Assembly: GCA_026413755.1 (NCBI GenBank)
Contig: JAOAKH010000001.1
Span: 1-64,000, forward strand
Source of the DNA: Acidilobaceae archaeon
GTDB taxonomy: Archaea > Thermoproteota > Thermoprotei_A > Sulfolobales > Acidilobaceae
Reading direction: 5' to 3'
DNA length: 64,000 nt
The position numbers and the translations under genes are program-made. Position 1 is the first letter of the stretch. Every line of letters starts with the position of its first letter. This document shows positions 1 through 7,692 of the stretch, piece after piece. The notes under the pieces are model-generated. The model worked only from the letters and a program-made list of their open reading frames with translations, was not told the DNA's origin and did no database searches.

Positions 1-1
1 C

Positions 2-673
2 AGCTATACACTAGTGATCAGGTACGCTCGGAAGGCCCTCGGCGATCCCCGGTTCTCTAAGTACACACTAGGAATACCCGGCATAATGATATTTGTGCTA
101 GCCCTCTTTTCCATGTTCGGCCTATTGCTGGAGGCCCTCTCCTTCATGCTCCTCCTCCTGGGGATGGCTATGATAGCCAAGGGCTTTGGCCTCGAGAGGC
201 ACATCTCCACCGCAGCGGGCAAATTCGCGGAGAGCGTAAAGGAGATGCCTCACATGAAGCTTGCGGGCCTGATTATTGCGATAGCGCTGTTGGCAAGCGG
301 GCTCTCGATCACTTATCATGCATTCGTTAACGAAGGACTATACGGTGCTCTATCTAGGTCCCTTAGCGCCGGCATTCCGCTCATCCTCTTGGGCGCTGCG
401 CTATACGTCCTCGTGTCGTATGCCCTCCAGGCCCTCGTTATGTGGAGCTCCAGGCTGTTCAACCACCTGGCTGTCATAGTAGTTCTCCTCTTCTCTGCAG
501 CTGCCTTCCACGACCTAGGTGCACGCTTCGCTGCTTCGCTCTCAGCAGGAGAGGTGGGGGCCGCAGAGGCCCTCTATAGGGCGACACTGGACAGCAACTT
601 CATACCCCTGGTCGTAGTAGGGGCCTCGCTAGCAATGCTTTTCGAGGTCATAAGTAGAGTTAAGAGGGGCTAG
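2..673 (+). CDS. C-terminal part of a DUF373-like membrane protein (5' end outside window)
   Basis: The frame is open to the first bases of the window, so the visible protein of about 220 residues is probably only the C-terminal part. It has a short charged start, then about six hydrophobic segments spread over the whole length, separated by short basic loops, so it is an integral membrane protein. The pattern fits the membrane half of the archaeal DUF373 family, whose function is unknown. It ends directly before the cis-prenyltransferase gene, suggesting co-transcription and perhaps a role in lipid or envelope metabolism. A GTG at 14 could start a shorter protein, but no clear ribosome binding site is visible there. 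Family assignment is moderate. Confidence 0.5.
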   Translation, partial: SYTLVIRYARKALGDPRFSKYTLGIPGIMIFVLALFSMFGLLLEALSFMLLLLGMAMIAKGFGLERHISTAAGKFAESVKEMPHMKLAGLIIAIALLASGLSITYHAFVNEGLYGALSRSLSAGIPLILLGAALYVLVSYALQALVMWSSRLFNHLAVIVVLLFSAAAFHDLGARFAASLSAGEVGAAEALYRATLDSNFIPLVVVGASLAMLFEVISRVKRG

Positions 674-700
674 GTGGTCCCAGGCAAGGAGGGAGCCGTC

Positions 701-1330
701 TTGAAGTCTCTGCTGCACGTGGGCATAATACCTGACGGCAACAGGAGGTGGGCCAGGGCGAGGGGCACAAGCATCGCGGAGGCTTACGCCAGAGGGTACG
801 AGGTGATGAAGCTTACGGTAGAGAGGCTGGCAGACGAGGGCGTAAGGCACATCACGCTTTTCGCCATGAGCAGGGACAACTGTCTTAAGAGGGAGAGCTA
901 TGAGAGGGAGATCTTGTTCAAGCTAGTGGACAGAGCCATAGCGGAGCTAAGGAGCGGCAAGTACCTTAGGGGATTCGCCTTCTCCGTTAGGGTCGTGGGA
1001 GACCTGGAGTTGACTCCCCCTCGCGTGAGGGAGGCTGTGAAAGAAGTAAGCAGTCTCGAGGGGGAGCTCTCCGTTAACGTGGGCCTATGCTATAGCGCTA
1101 GCTGGGAGGAGGAGATGTTTGAAAAGGGTATAAGGCCCCTAAAGGGGGTGCCGCAAATGGACTTGGTCATTAGGACAGGGGGCATGTGGAGACTCAGCGA
1201 CTTCTTCCCACTCCTAACCAGGTATGCCGAGCTCTACTTCACAACTACTCTCTGGCCCGACTTCAACCAGAGGGAGCTAGAGGAGGCCCTGGCGTGGTTC
1301 TACTCGCGGCAGAGGAACTTCGGGAAGTAG
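701..1330 (+). CDS. uppS: cis-Prenyltransferase (undecaprenyl diphosphate synthase family)
   Basis: Makes long cis-polyprenyl diphosphate from isopentenyl diphosphate; in archaea this is the precursor of the dolichol-type carrier for N-glycosylation. The signature GIIPDGNRRWAR lies at the N-terminus, with the catalytic Asp near residue 12. The C-terminal family motif is present as IRTGG...RLSDF...YAELYF...WPDF, although the usual Glu after RTGG is Met. I choose the TTG at 701 because AAGGAGGG at 687-693 precedes it at good spacing and homologues begin just before this motif; a GTG at 674 is the alternative. At about 209 residues it is on the short side. It fits functionally with the heavily sequon-bearing S-layer protein at 40681. 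Confidence 0.88.
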   Translation: MKSLLHVGIIPDGNRRWARARGTSIAEAYARGYEVMKLTVERLADEGVRHITLFAMSRDNCLKRESYEREILFKLVDRAIAELRSGKYLRGFAFSVRVVGDLELTPPRVREAVKEVSSLEGELSVNVGLCYSASWEEEMFEKGIRPLKGVPQMDLVIRTGGMWRLSDFFPLLTRYAELYFTTTLWPDFNQRELEEALAWFYSRQRNFGK

Positions 1331-1780
1331 CTAGGAAGCGGGCTTGAGGAGGTCCAGGGATATAGTGACCACCATCCTGTAGTCGGTCTCCAGCAAGGTC
1401 ACGTCAGCCTCCTTCCTGGCCTCGTAGACCTCTATTACTCTTCCCTTCATCCCTCTGAAAGGACCTCCGATTACCTCCACCAACTGCCCCTTAGATATAG
1501 TCGGCAGCTCCACCACGGGCTTTGCTATCCTTAAAACTTCCTCCTCCTTCACCATAACGGGCCTCTTCCTCTTCGCGTGCCTTAGCCCTGTGAGGAGGAG
1601 CACCAAGGCTCCCGGATCGCCTACCTCCAGGAATATATACCCCTTTGCCTCAGGTGGCACTACAATGCTCCTGAGATCTACGTTCATGTCCTTAGCTCTC
1701 TTCCCTATAACTAGGGCTGTCCTTATCTCCATGCCCCCAGTGACGTATAGGGAGTAGAACCGGGACTTCCGTGCCTCCAT
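1331..1780 (-). CDS. spt5: Transcription elongation factor Spt5 (archaeal NusG)
   Basis: Binds the RNA polymerase clamp with Spt4 and increases processivity. The 149-residue protein has an NGN domain (about residues 1-85: FYSLYVTGG start, then YIFLEV) and one KOW domain (about 93-125: KGQLVEVIGGPFRGMKGRV). Length and architecture are normal for archaea. It starts 6 bases after the stop of secE, in the secE-nusG order common in bacteria and archaea, and the G-rich end of secE serves as its ribosome binding site. It converges on the cis-prenyltransferase gene with no gap. Confidence 0.93.
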   Translation of the reverse strand: MEARKSRFYSLYVTGGMEIRTALVIGKRAKDMNVDLRSIVVPPEAKGYIFLEVGDPGALVLLLTGLRHAKRKRPVMVKEEEVLRIAKPVVELPTISKGQLVEVIGGPFRGMKGRVIEVYEARKEADVTLLETDYRMVVTISLDLLKPAS

Positions 1781-1786
1781 GGGGGG

Positions 1787-1960
1787 TCACCCCGCAGTGA
1801 GGAGCACGTATATCATATGAATAGTGTAGCCCATGAGTCCCACTAAGGCGAAGGCCAGTAGCACTAGCTTCAGGAGCAAGGTGTACTCTTCAGTGTCAGG
1901 CTTCCTAGATAGAGTTAGAATCCTCCTCCAGGCCACTAACAGGCTCTTCGCTCTCTCCAC
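1787..1960 (-). CDS. secE: Preprotein translocase subunit SecE/Sss1 (57 residues)
   Basis: This short gene encodes 57 residues starting VERAKSLLVAWRRILTLSRK, followed by PDTEEY and one C-terminal membrane span (KLVLLAFALVGLMGYTIHMIY). An amphipathic basic helix, then the KPD(x)EEY hinge, then a single transmembrane helix is the archaeal/eukaryotic SecE (Sec61 gamma) layout. It clamps the two halves of SecY in the protein-conducting channel. The GTG start is preceded by GGAGGGG. It lies immediately upstream of spt5, the expected neighbour, which supports the call. Confidence 0.9.
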   Translation of the reverse strand: MERAKSLLVAWRRILTLSRKPDTEEYTLLLKLVLLAFALVGLMGYTIHMIYVLLTAG

Positions 1961-2058
1961 GTTACCCCTCCGCGGAGGAAGAACTGCTCGAACCTAAAAA
2001 CAGTTAGGCAGGTTGGCGTTATTACCCGTCCCCGGCGACCAAAGAAAGGGTACATGTT

Positions 2059-2829
2059 TTGGAGGCAGTGGGGGTCGTGCTAGCGGGCGGGGAGGGAAGG
2101 AGGTTTCGCCCTCTAACATACTATATACCCAAACCCATGGTCCCCGTGGGGAAGACAGAGAGGCCTCTGCTGGAACACATAATCCTGTGGCTGAGCAGGG
2201 GGGGCCTCAAGGAGATCATAGTCCTCGTCGGCTATAGGTGGAGGCAGATAGTGAACTACTTCGCTGACGGCTCTAGATTTGGGGTAAACATGAGGTATGT
2301 GGTTGATAAACCCCCCTACTTCGGGACAGGAGGCGCCCTGAGAAGGGCCTTGGATGAGGGGGTCTTGGAGGAGTCAAAGGTAGCCCTGGTATGGTATGGG
2401 GATATCCTCGCGCCCGTTAGCGTGAGTGACCTTCTCAGAAGGCATAGAGAGGAGGGAGCAGATGCAACGCTCGTAGTATCTAACAAATATCGCGTCCCGG
2501 TGGGGGTGGCCCGCCTCGGGAAGGACATGAGGATAGTAACCATAGAGGAGAAGCCAGAAATGGAGGTGAATGTGAACGTGGGGATCATGGCCCTAAGGGT
2601 AGACAGCGTAAAGAGAGCTATGAAGAGCGCGTCCCTTGGCTACTCTTTTGATATCGTAGGGCACTTACTGCCTACAATGATAAAGGCCGGCATGAAGGTG
2701 AGGGCAATTATATATGAAGGGCCTTGGTACGATGTGGGGAGCAGCGAAAGGTACGAGAAGCTAGATCACGAACACGTAGAGGAGATAATGGGGCTGGACT
2801 GCGACGTGCCCCCCTACGTTCACTTATAG
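2059..2829 (+). CDS. Sugar-1-phosphate nucleotidyltransferase
   Basis: Transfers a nucleotide from NTP to a sugar 1-phosphate to make an NDP-sugar. The N-terminal signature VLAGGEGRRFRPLT (residues about 7-20) and KPMVPVG bind the nucleotide. WYGDI near residue 115 has the metal-binding Asp, EEKPE is near residue 155, and the C-terminal DVGSSERY is typical of hexose-1-phosphate guanylyl/thymidylyl-transferases. At 256 residues it lacks the C-terminal left-handed beta-helix domain, so it is the single-domain form; sugar and nucleotide specificity cannot be read from sequence. TTG at 2059 gives the expected N-terminus. It is divergent from secE and converges on thrS. Confidence 0.85.
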   Translation: MEAVGVVLAGGEGRRFRPLTYYIPKPMVPVGKTERPLLEHIILWLSRGGLKEIIVLVGYRWRQIVNYFADGSRFGVNMRYVVDKPPYFGTGGALRRALDEGVLEESKVALVWYGDILAPVSVSDLLRRHREEGADATLVVSNKYRVPVGVARLGKDMRIVTIEEKPEMEVNVNVGIMALRVDSVKRAMKSASLGYSFDIVGHLLPTMIKAGMKVRAIIYEGPWYDVGSSERYEKLDHEHVEEIMGLDCDVPPYVHL

Positions 2830-4257
2830 TTATACCATATGCGTTAGGTCGGCAGGTATCCGCGGGGCTATTCCGCTGGCCTCCTTCACCTCCCTCTCTT
2901 GCTCTTCCACTACCGCCATAAGCCCCTCTGCAGGGTCGCTGCCATACCTTACGCTTAAGTTACGCCTCTTCCCGGACGCGTGGTCATAGACGCTTACGGT
3001 AAGGGTCGACTCCTTCACTTCCTTCGGCCCCACGTAAACGATAACGGGAGGCTTGAGGGTCGACTCAAGGAACCTCACGTCTCCGGAGAGTCCTGTCCTG
3101 GAGCTCTCCTTTACTGCAACCCTCAAGCCCCTCTGCAGCAGCGCCCACTTAAGCTCTGCAGAGACTTTTTCGACCTCCGCGTCCGCCTCCTCCCCAGCCC
3201 TTATGGAGAGCACGGCTATCTGGAGGGGCGCGAGGGAGAAGGGAAGTCTACCCTTGTAGTGCTCAAGATAACCTCCTAAGAACCTCTCCAGAGAGCCCAG
3301 CAGCGCGCGGTGGATCACGAAGACTTTCATGTCGCCTAAGATTTCTTTCACATAATCGTATACCTTGAACCTCCTGGGCAGGTTGAAGTCAAACTGTATT
3401 GTGCCCATTTGCCACTCTTTTACTCCCGAGCTCCCCCTCAAGGACATCATGAGATCTATTTTTGGCCCGTAGAAAGCAGCCTCTCCTACACCCACGTTCA
3501 CCTTAACGTTATACTTCTCTGCTATCCTCTTCGCTATGTCCTCCAAAGCCCTCTCTGCGGCCTCCCACTCCTCTAAAGTGCCCATGAAGTGGGTGCCCAC
3601 CTGCGACCTATCTGACACGCTCAGCCTTATCCTCACGTTGCCCTCGTCCATAGGCAGGCGGAAAACCAGCTCCAGGAGGGACTTCATCTCCTCGAAGACG
3701 CCGGCGATAACGCTTGCAGTCTCTGACTCGGGAGTAATTATGTGTGCGTCGTCCTGGGTGAAGCCCCTGACCCTCAGCAGCCCGTAGAGGCTCCCGCTGG
3801 GCTCATATCTGTGCACCCTGCCCACCTCGAAGATCTTGAAGGGGAGCTTCACCCTGCTTCTGAAGCGTGCTAGGTGGCTCATGAAGATAAGGAGGTGGTA
3901 CGGACAGTTCATGGGCTTCACCGTGAACTCTCTATCCTCTATGTTAAAGACGTACATGTTCTCTCTGTAGAAGTCCATGTGACCCGACAGCCTGAAGAGC
4001 TCGCTGCTGGCAAGTATGGGAGTCTCGGCTATGTAGTAGCCCCTCCTTGCATGAAAGCCTACCAAGATTTGCTGGAGAGCCTGCCTCAAGAAGCCGCCGC
4101 CTATGCTAAAGAGGGGGATACCGGGGCCCGAGAAGTGGCCGTACTCCTTGCCTATAAGGGGCACCGCCGCGTCGGGCTTCAGCACTATGTCGAGCTCGTG
4201 AGCGTAGTCTATGTGGTCCTTTTCCCTCAAGTACTTCTCCCTTCTGCCAGAGGACAC
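2830..4257 (-). CDS. thrS: Threonyl-tRNA synthetase, catalytic form without editing domain
   Basis: Charges tRNA-Thr. The 475-residue protein starts at the class II catalytic core and has no N-terminal TGS or N2 editing domain. Motif 2 is FKIFEVGRVHRYE followed by FTQDDAHI. The zinc ligands are visible as Cys in MNCPYH, His in DDAHI and His in VIHRALLGS, and the last also lies in motif 3 (SLERFLGG). The C-terminal anticodon-binding domain runs from about residue 350. Many Crenarchaeota split ThrRS into a catalytic and an editing protein; this is the catalytic one, and the editing partner is not in this window. A GTG start is assumed, with an AT-rich TATA-like stretch at 4267-4277 unusually close upstream, so the true start could be slightly downstream. 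Confidence 0.93.
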   Translation of the reverse strand: MSSGRREKYLREKDHIDYAHELDIVLKPDAAVPLIGKEYGHFSGPGIPLFSIGGGFLRQALQQILVGFHARRGYYIAETPILASSELFRLSGHMDFYRENMYVFNIEDREFTVKPMNCPYHLLIFMSHLARFRSRVKLPFKIFEVGRVHRYEPSGSLYGLLRVRGFTQDDAHIITPESETASVIAGVFEEMKSLLELVFRLPMDEGNVRIRLSVSDRSQVGTHFMGTLEEWEAAERALEDIAKRIAEKYNVKVNVGVGEAAFYGPKIDLMMSLRGSSGVKEWQMGTIQFDFNLPRRFKVYDYVKEILGDMKVFVIHRALLGSLERFLGGYLEHYKGRLPFSLAPLQIAVLSIRAGEEADAEVEKVSAELKWALLQRGLRVAVKESSRTGLSGDVRFLESTLKPPVIVYVGPKEVKESTLTVSVYDHASGKRRNLSVRYGSDPAEGLMAVVEEQEREVKEASGIAPRIPADLTHMV

Positions 4258-4310
4258 CTCCCCTATATTAATTTAAGGTTAGGGATAAAGCCTCAGCACT
4301 GATCCTACAT

Positions 4311-4392
4311 ACTTGCCCTGCCAGTCTCACGTGGCCTGAGACCCTTTCTTAGGGGATGACAATGAGGGCACACCGGTCAGGCAGGGCACAAG
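4311..4392 (+). ncRNA. Candidate H/ACA-type guide RNA
   Basis: An 8-bp perfect stem (GCCCTGCC at 4315-4322 with GGCAGGGC at 4380-4387) is followed directly by ACA at 4388-4390, as in an H/ACA guide. The enclosed 57 bases contain further pairing (GTCTCA at 4324-4329 with TGAGAC at 4337-4342, or alternatively CCCT with AGGG) and GATGA/ATGA motifs that could form a kink-turn for L7Ae. A TATA-like stretch at 4267-4277 lies about 35-45 bases upstream. The region is not coding on either strand. The two possible inner folds cannot be separated by eye, so this is a candidate only. Confidence 0.35.
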
Positions 4393-4415
4393 TTGTCTCA
4401 GAGAGGTGTTCCTCC

Positions 4416-4733
4416 TCATTGCTTTTGCTCGGCTCCGTCGCCTCTCATCATCGACGCGCATTTACCCGCCTGCTTCTTGAGGTCTGCATATACCATCTCG
4501 AACATCTCTAAGTATCCCGGAGCCAATTTTAGCTTGAGTTCGTCATTGAGATCTTTCTTTATCGCCTTTTCCAGGAACATGACAACCGCGATCCTTACGG
4601 CGAGGCTTCTAGTAATGCCGCACTCTACTGCCACAGCATCTAGGATTGTCTTCTCGAATTCGGTCATCTTGGTGCTCACGGGAACGACGCTAGAAGGCTT
4701 CAGCTCCGGGTCTCTTGAGCTCATATACATCAC
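4416..4733 (-). CDS. Small protein with possible ribbon-helix-helix domain
   Basis: Not recognised with certainty. The 105-residue protein has a segment (about residues 20-60: KMTEFEKTILDAVAVECGIT then RSLAVRIAVVMFLEKAI) whose strand, helix, GI(T/S)RS turn and second helix resemble the ribbon-helix-helix DNA-binding fold. The rest is helical, with a Lys-rich part and a polar tail. The start ATG overlaps the stop of the His-rich upstream gene by four bases (ATGA), so the two are translated together. Several Met codons (1, 2, 4) could be the start. A DNA-binding role is inferred from the pattern only. Confidence 0.5.
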   Translation of the reverse strand: MMYMSSRDPELKPSSVVPVSTKMTEFEKTILDAVAVECGITRSLAVRIAVVMFLEKAIKKDLNDELKLKLAPGYLEMFEMVYADLKKQAGKCASMMRGDGAEQKQ

Positions 4734-5035
4734 TCCAGCGCCTTTATGGCCTCCCTGAGGGCTCTCTTCCTCTCCTCCTCGCTCTCCGTGGCTAGGGCCT
4801 CCACGAGGTGAGCTATGACCCTGTACAGCCTTGCCACCTCGAGGCCCTGAGAGCTTAGCCTCTCCTCCAGCAGCGAAACCTTTGCCCCGAGCGAGTCGAC
4901 TATCATTCTCAGCTCGCCTCCCTCCTCGTGGTGATGGTGATGATGGTGGTGCTCCTCATGCTCATGCTCTGAAATTTCCTCCATCAACTTCTCTATGTCC
5001 TCTGCCCTCTTAGGGAAGCCTATTCTCTTGCTCAA
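4730..5035 (-). CDS. Histidine-rich coiled-coil protein
   Basis: No known family recognised. The protein has a basic N-terminus, an acidic stretch, a run of eight His flanked by HEHEE and EE, and then a C-terminal helical coiled-coil region with leucine heptads. The His/Glu cluster suggests binding of nickel, zinc or cobalt (inference). The frame extends to a TTG at 5065, but a TATA-like box at 5069-5076 lies only a few bases before that codon. The TTG at 5035 has AGGGG upstream at proper spacing, so I prefer it. It forms an operon with the possible RHH protein downstream. Confidence 0.6.
   Translation of the reverse strand: MSKRIGFPKRAEDIEKLMEEISEHEHEEHHHHHHHHEEGGELRMIVDSLGAKVSLLEERLSSQGLEVARLYRVIAHLVEALATESEEERKRALREAIKALE
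4928..4951 (-). repeat. Poly-histidine codon tract
   Basis: Eight consecutive His codons, mixing CAC and CAT, lie inside the His-rich protein gene. The codon mix suggests the tract is kept by selection on the protein rather than by recent slippage. Confidence 0.8.
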
Positions 5036-5068
5036 GGACAAACCCCTACGAGACCGCTGTTCCAAAGG

Positions 5069-5076
5069 TTTTTAAG
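5069..5076 (-). promoter_or_regulatory. TATA-like box of the His-rich/RHH-like gene pair
   Basis: On the minus strand this reads CTTAAAAA, an archaeal TATA-like box. Its distance places transcription start around 5045, which favours the TTG at 5035 as start of the His-rich gene with AGGGG as ribosome binding site. Confidence 0.45.
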
Positions 5077-5151
5077 ATGGGGGAGTCGCACGGGGTATTA
5101 TTTAGCTTCAGGAGAGAAAGCCCCAGATGAGCTACTCCTTTAGGGGCCTTT

Positions 5152-6027
5152 TTGCGCAGGGCGCAACTGCCTCAGCTAAGATCTGGTAATGTGACCTTGA
5201 GGGAGGCGGCGGAAATCTTCAGGTCTAGCCTAGAGGGCCTCGGTCTTAGCGAGAAGAGCGTCAAAGCGTACTGGGCTGCCATCAAGAGCTTTGTGAGCTT
5301 CGCTGGTGAGGAGAGGCCTGCCAGCAGCGTCGCGGTTGATGACTACCTGAGATGGCTGGCGCAGATAAGGGCGGGAAGGCAGCAGTCTACAGTACATTAC
5401 TACTCCGTGTTCGTTAGGAGGTTCCTGAAATGGCTTGGCGTAGAGGCCCCCTCCGTGCCAGGATCGAGGAGAGGGTTCAGCGGGGCCCTTAGTTGGGAGG
5501 AGGTGGAAAGGCTCATGGAGGCGACGAAGGACCTAGTGGACCTCATATGCGTTTCCCTCATGGCGGAGTCCGGCCTCCGCGCCTCTGAGCTCCTGTCACT
5601 GAGGGTTAGCGATGTAGACTTGAGCAGCGGCGTTGTGAGGGTGATAGGTAAGTACGGGAAGCAGAGGGCAGTGATGCTAGGCCCGGTGGGGAGGGCGGTG
5701 CTGGCAGAGTATTTGAGCGCCGTGAGGAAGGGCTCTAGGGACAGGCTGCTGGACCTGTCGTACCAGGCACTGTACAAGAGGGTGAAGAAACTGGCAGAGA
5801 GGGCAGGCCTTGACCCTGCGCTCGTGAGACCCCACAAGCTGAGGCACACATTTGCCACCGAGGCCCTGAGGAGAGGAATGAACCTCTCTGCCCTTCAGAG
5901 GCTCCTGGGGCACAGCGATCTGAAGGTGACGCAGCTGTACTTACACCTGACCTCCGAGGACGTGAAGAGAGAGTACGAGAAGGCCTTCCTCTGGCATCAG
6001 GCCTCGCAGCAGTGGTGGAGGCGCTAG
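5152..6027 (+). CDS. xerA: Tyrosine recombinase XerA
   Basis: Site-specific recombinase expected to resolve chromosome dimers at a dif-like site. The 291-residue protein has the SAM-like core-binding domain (about 13-100) and the catalytic domain (about 112-285). The full catalytic set is visible: Arg143 in GLRASEL, a Lys in the GKYGKQR hairpin, HKLR at 228-231, His254 in LLGHSD and the nucleophile Tyr263 in TQLYLHL. Archaeal XerA acts alone, without a XerC/XerD pair. The TTG start has AGGGG upstream at suitable spacing. No mobile-element context is visible, so a housekeeping role is likely. The last four bases overlap the convergent thiolase gene. Confidence 0.93.
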   Translation: MRRAQLPQLRSGNVTLREAAEIFRSSLEGLGLSEKSVKAYWAAIKSFVSFAGEERPASSVAVDDYLRWLAQIRAGRQQSTVHYYSVFVRRFLKWLGVEAPSVPGSRRGFSGALSWEEVERLMEATKDLVDLICVSLMAESGLRASELLSLRVSDVDLSSGVVRVIGKYGKQRAVMLGPVGRAVLAEYLSAVRKGSRDRLLDLSYQALYKRVKKLAERAGLDPALVRPHKLRHTFATEALRRGMNLSALQRLLGHSDLKVTQLYLHLTSEDVKREYEKAFLWHQASQQWWRR

Positions 6028-7214
6028 GGGATCTCGAGGGCTATGGCAGTGGCGCCTCCGAGGCCATGACAGATAGAAGCCACGCCCCTCCTGCCTTCCT
6101 TCGTTTCGAGCACGTTAAGTAGCTCAAGGGTTATCCTGGCGCCGCTCATGCCCAGGGGGTGACCTACGGCTATGGCTCCCCCGTGAACGTTAAGCCGCTC
6201 GTACGGGACTCCCAGGAGCTTGTTCATGAGGTAGCTGTTAACGGCAAAGGCCTCGTTGTTCTCCCAGAAGTCCACCTTCTCGACGCTCCAGCCTATGCGG
6301 GAGAGGAGCTTCTTCACCGCGTGTACGGGAGCTACAGGGAACTCCACAGGGTCTACTGCCGCGAGCGCGTGGCCTGCTACCCTCGCCTTGGCCTCTAAGC
6401 CCAGCCTTTTGAGGCCCTCTCGAGAGGCGAGCAGGACGACGGCAGCTCCATCGCTCAGTTGGCTTGAGGTGAACACGGTGTGGAGCCCCTCCTTACTGAA
6501 GACGGGCTGCTGTGCGCGAACCTCCTCCAGCTTTATGTCCCACTTTATTCCCTCGTCCTTCTCGAGAGGCGGGTTGCTAGGGAACGGGGCTACGTACCTC
6601 TCCATAGGCCCCTCCCAGGCCTTTGCTGCTCTTCTGTGACTCTCATAGCCTATCCAGTCCAGCTCTTCCCTCTGGGCCCCATACCTTTTGGCAGTTATGT
6701 CTGCCTCCTCTCCCATGACGTAGCCTAGCAGAGGGTCATAAAGGCCGTCGTGGACCATGGAGTCATATATCTCCCCCTTGCCCTTGCTGAGCACGAAGTG
6801 CCTCACGCCCCACCTATGTTTAGAGCTCACGAGGAAGGGGGAGCTGCTCATAGACTCCATGCCTCCAGCAATGATCACGTCGTACTGACCGCTCGCTATG
6901 TATGCTGAGGCAGTTATTATGGAAGCCATTCCGCTGGAGCAGACCATGTCGACATTGTACGCGGGGACTCCTACCGGGATCTCTGCCTTTATCGCAGCTT
7001 GCCTGGCAGTATTCATCCCCGTGCCTGCCCTTATAACGTGCCCCATGAGCACCAGTTCTATACCATCAGGGCTTGCTCCAGTTCTTTCCAGCAGCTTCCT
7101 GATGGAGAATGCGGCGAGGTCTACGGCGGAGTAATCCTTCAGGCCCCTCCCGAACTTCCCTATTGGCGTTCTAACGCCGTCCACTATGTAGACTTCCCTC
7201 AAGGCAAGCACCAC
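6024..7214 (-). CDS. Acetyl-CoA C-acetyltransferase (thiolase)
   Basis: Condenses or cleaves acetoacetyl-CoA and acetyl-CoA. The 396-residue protein has the complete thiolase set: the acyl-accepting Cys in VDMVCSSGMAS near residue 92, NEAFAV, the His motif HGGAIAVGHPLGMSGAR, and the second active-site Cys in CHGLGGA near the C-terminus. Unlike the archaeal mevalonate-pathway thiolases it keeps these catalytic residues in canonical biosynthetic/degradative form. In crenarchaea such an enzyme may serve the last step of 4-hydroxybutyrate carbon-fixation cycles or fatty-acid/ketone metabolism; the context here does not decide. It stands alone and converges on xerA. Confidence 0.93.
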   Translation of the reverse strand: MVLALREVYIVDGVRTPIGKFGRGLKDYSAVDLAAFSIRKLLERTGASPDGIELVLMGHVIRAGTGMNTARQAAIKAEIPVGVPAYNVDMVCSSGMASIITASAYIASGQYDVIIAGGMESMSSSPFLVSSKHRWGVRHFVLSKGKGEIYDSMVHDGLYDPLLGYVMGEEADITAKRYGAQREELDWIGYESHRRAAKAWEGPMERYVAPFPSNPPLEKDEGIKWDIKLEEVRAQQPVFSKEGLHTVFTSSQLSDGAAVVLLASREGLKRLGLEAKARVAGHALAAVDPVEFPVAPVHAVKKLLSRIGWSVEKVDFWENNEAFAVNSYLMNKLLGVPYERLNVHGGAIAVGHPLGMSGARITLELLNVLETKEGRRGVASICHGLGGATAIALEIP

Positions 7215-7245
7215 TCTATGTGCGCAAGTCTTAATATCTTTGAAC

Positions 7246-7692
7246 TTATAGCCTATCTGTCCTCTGTGACGTGATCCTCTCCAGCTCCTCTATAGAGCAG
7301 TGAGGGGGTTCCTGCGACAGCGCCAGTTCCATCCCCAGCTCCGCAGATATCTCGGCCAAGGAGGAGCTCACTCCCCTCTCAGGCCCCACGACCACTATGG
7401 ATCGGAACTCGGCGACGCTCTCTATCACGTCCTTTATTTGTTTGAGGCCCAGTAGGTTCATGACAAACAGTATAGACCTGTTCTTCACCCTTGCCCCCAT
7501 CTGCAGATCCTCCAAGACGTAGAGGTATGCAAGGGCCGCAGCGCAGGGACTCACACTTCTCGGGAGGCCCGCCATGAGCACGGACTCGTTTGGAGAGCGC
7601 AGTGGCCTAGCCCGAAGGGGCTCGTCGAACATTACACGGAGAACTTCTAACCTACCCCCTCCGGCCTCTATCACGGAGATGGTCGCCCTCAA
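7246..7692 (-). CDS. Probable KEOPS subunit Cgi121
   Basis: The KEOPS complex makes the t6A modification at A37 of tRNAs reading ANN codons; Cgi121 binds the Bud32 kinase and tRNA. The 148-residue protein has the central Cgi121 pattern: an Ala/Leu-rich helix, then NRSILFVMNLLGLKQIKDVI, matching the family's EILxxxSGxRQIxxAI, then a hydrophobic strand IVVVGPE. Similarity is moderate and judged by eye. The start ATG overlaps the stop of the MoaD-phosphoribosyltransferase gene by four bases. Another KEOPS subunit, Pcc1, is at 54013. Alternative: an unrelated small hypothetical protein. Confidence 0.55.
   Translation of the reverse strand: MRATISVIEAGGGRLEVLRVMFDEPLRARPLRSPNESVLMAGLPRSVSPCAAALAYLYVLEDLQMGARVKNRSILFVMNLLGLKQIKDVIESVAEFRSIVVVGPERGVSSSLAEISAELGMELALSQEPPHCSIEELERITSQRTDRL

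Noticed and set aside
4391-4418. Second C/D box RNA on the minus strand near 4391-4418
   Set aside because: ATGAGGA and CTGA occur, but ATGAGGA covers the stop codon of the small gene and no internal C' box is present.
5066-5151. dif-like recombination site upstream of xerA
   Set aside because: No clear palindrome of two 11-base arms with a central spacer was seen; archaeal dif sites are often far from xerA.
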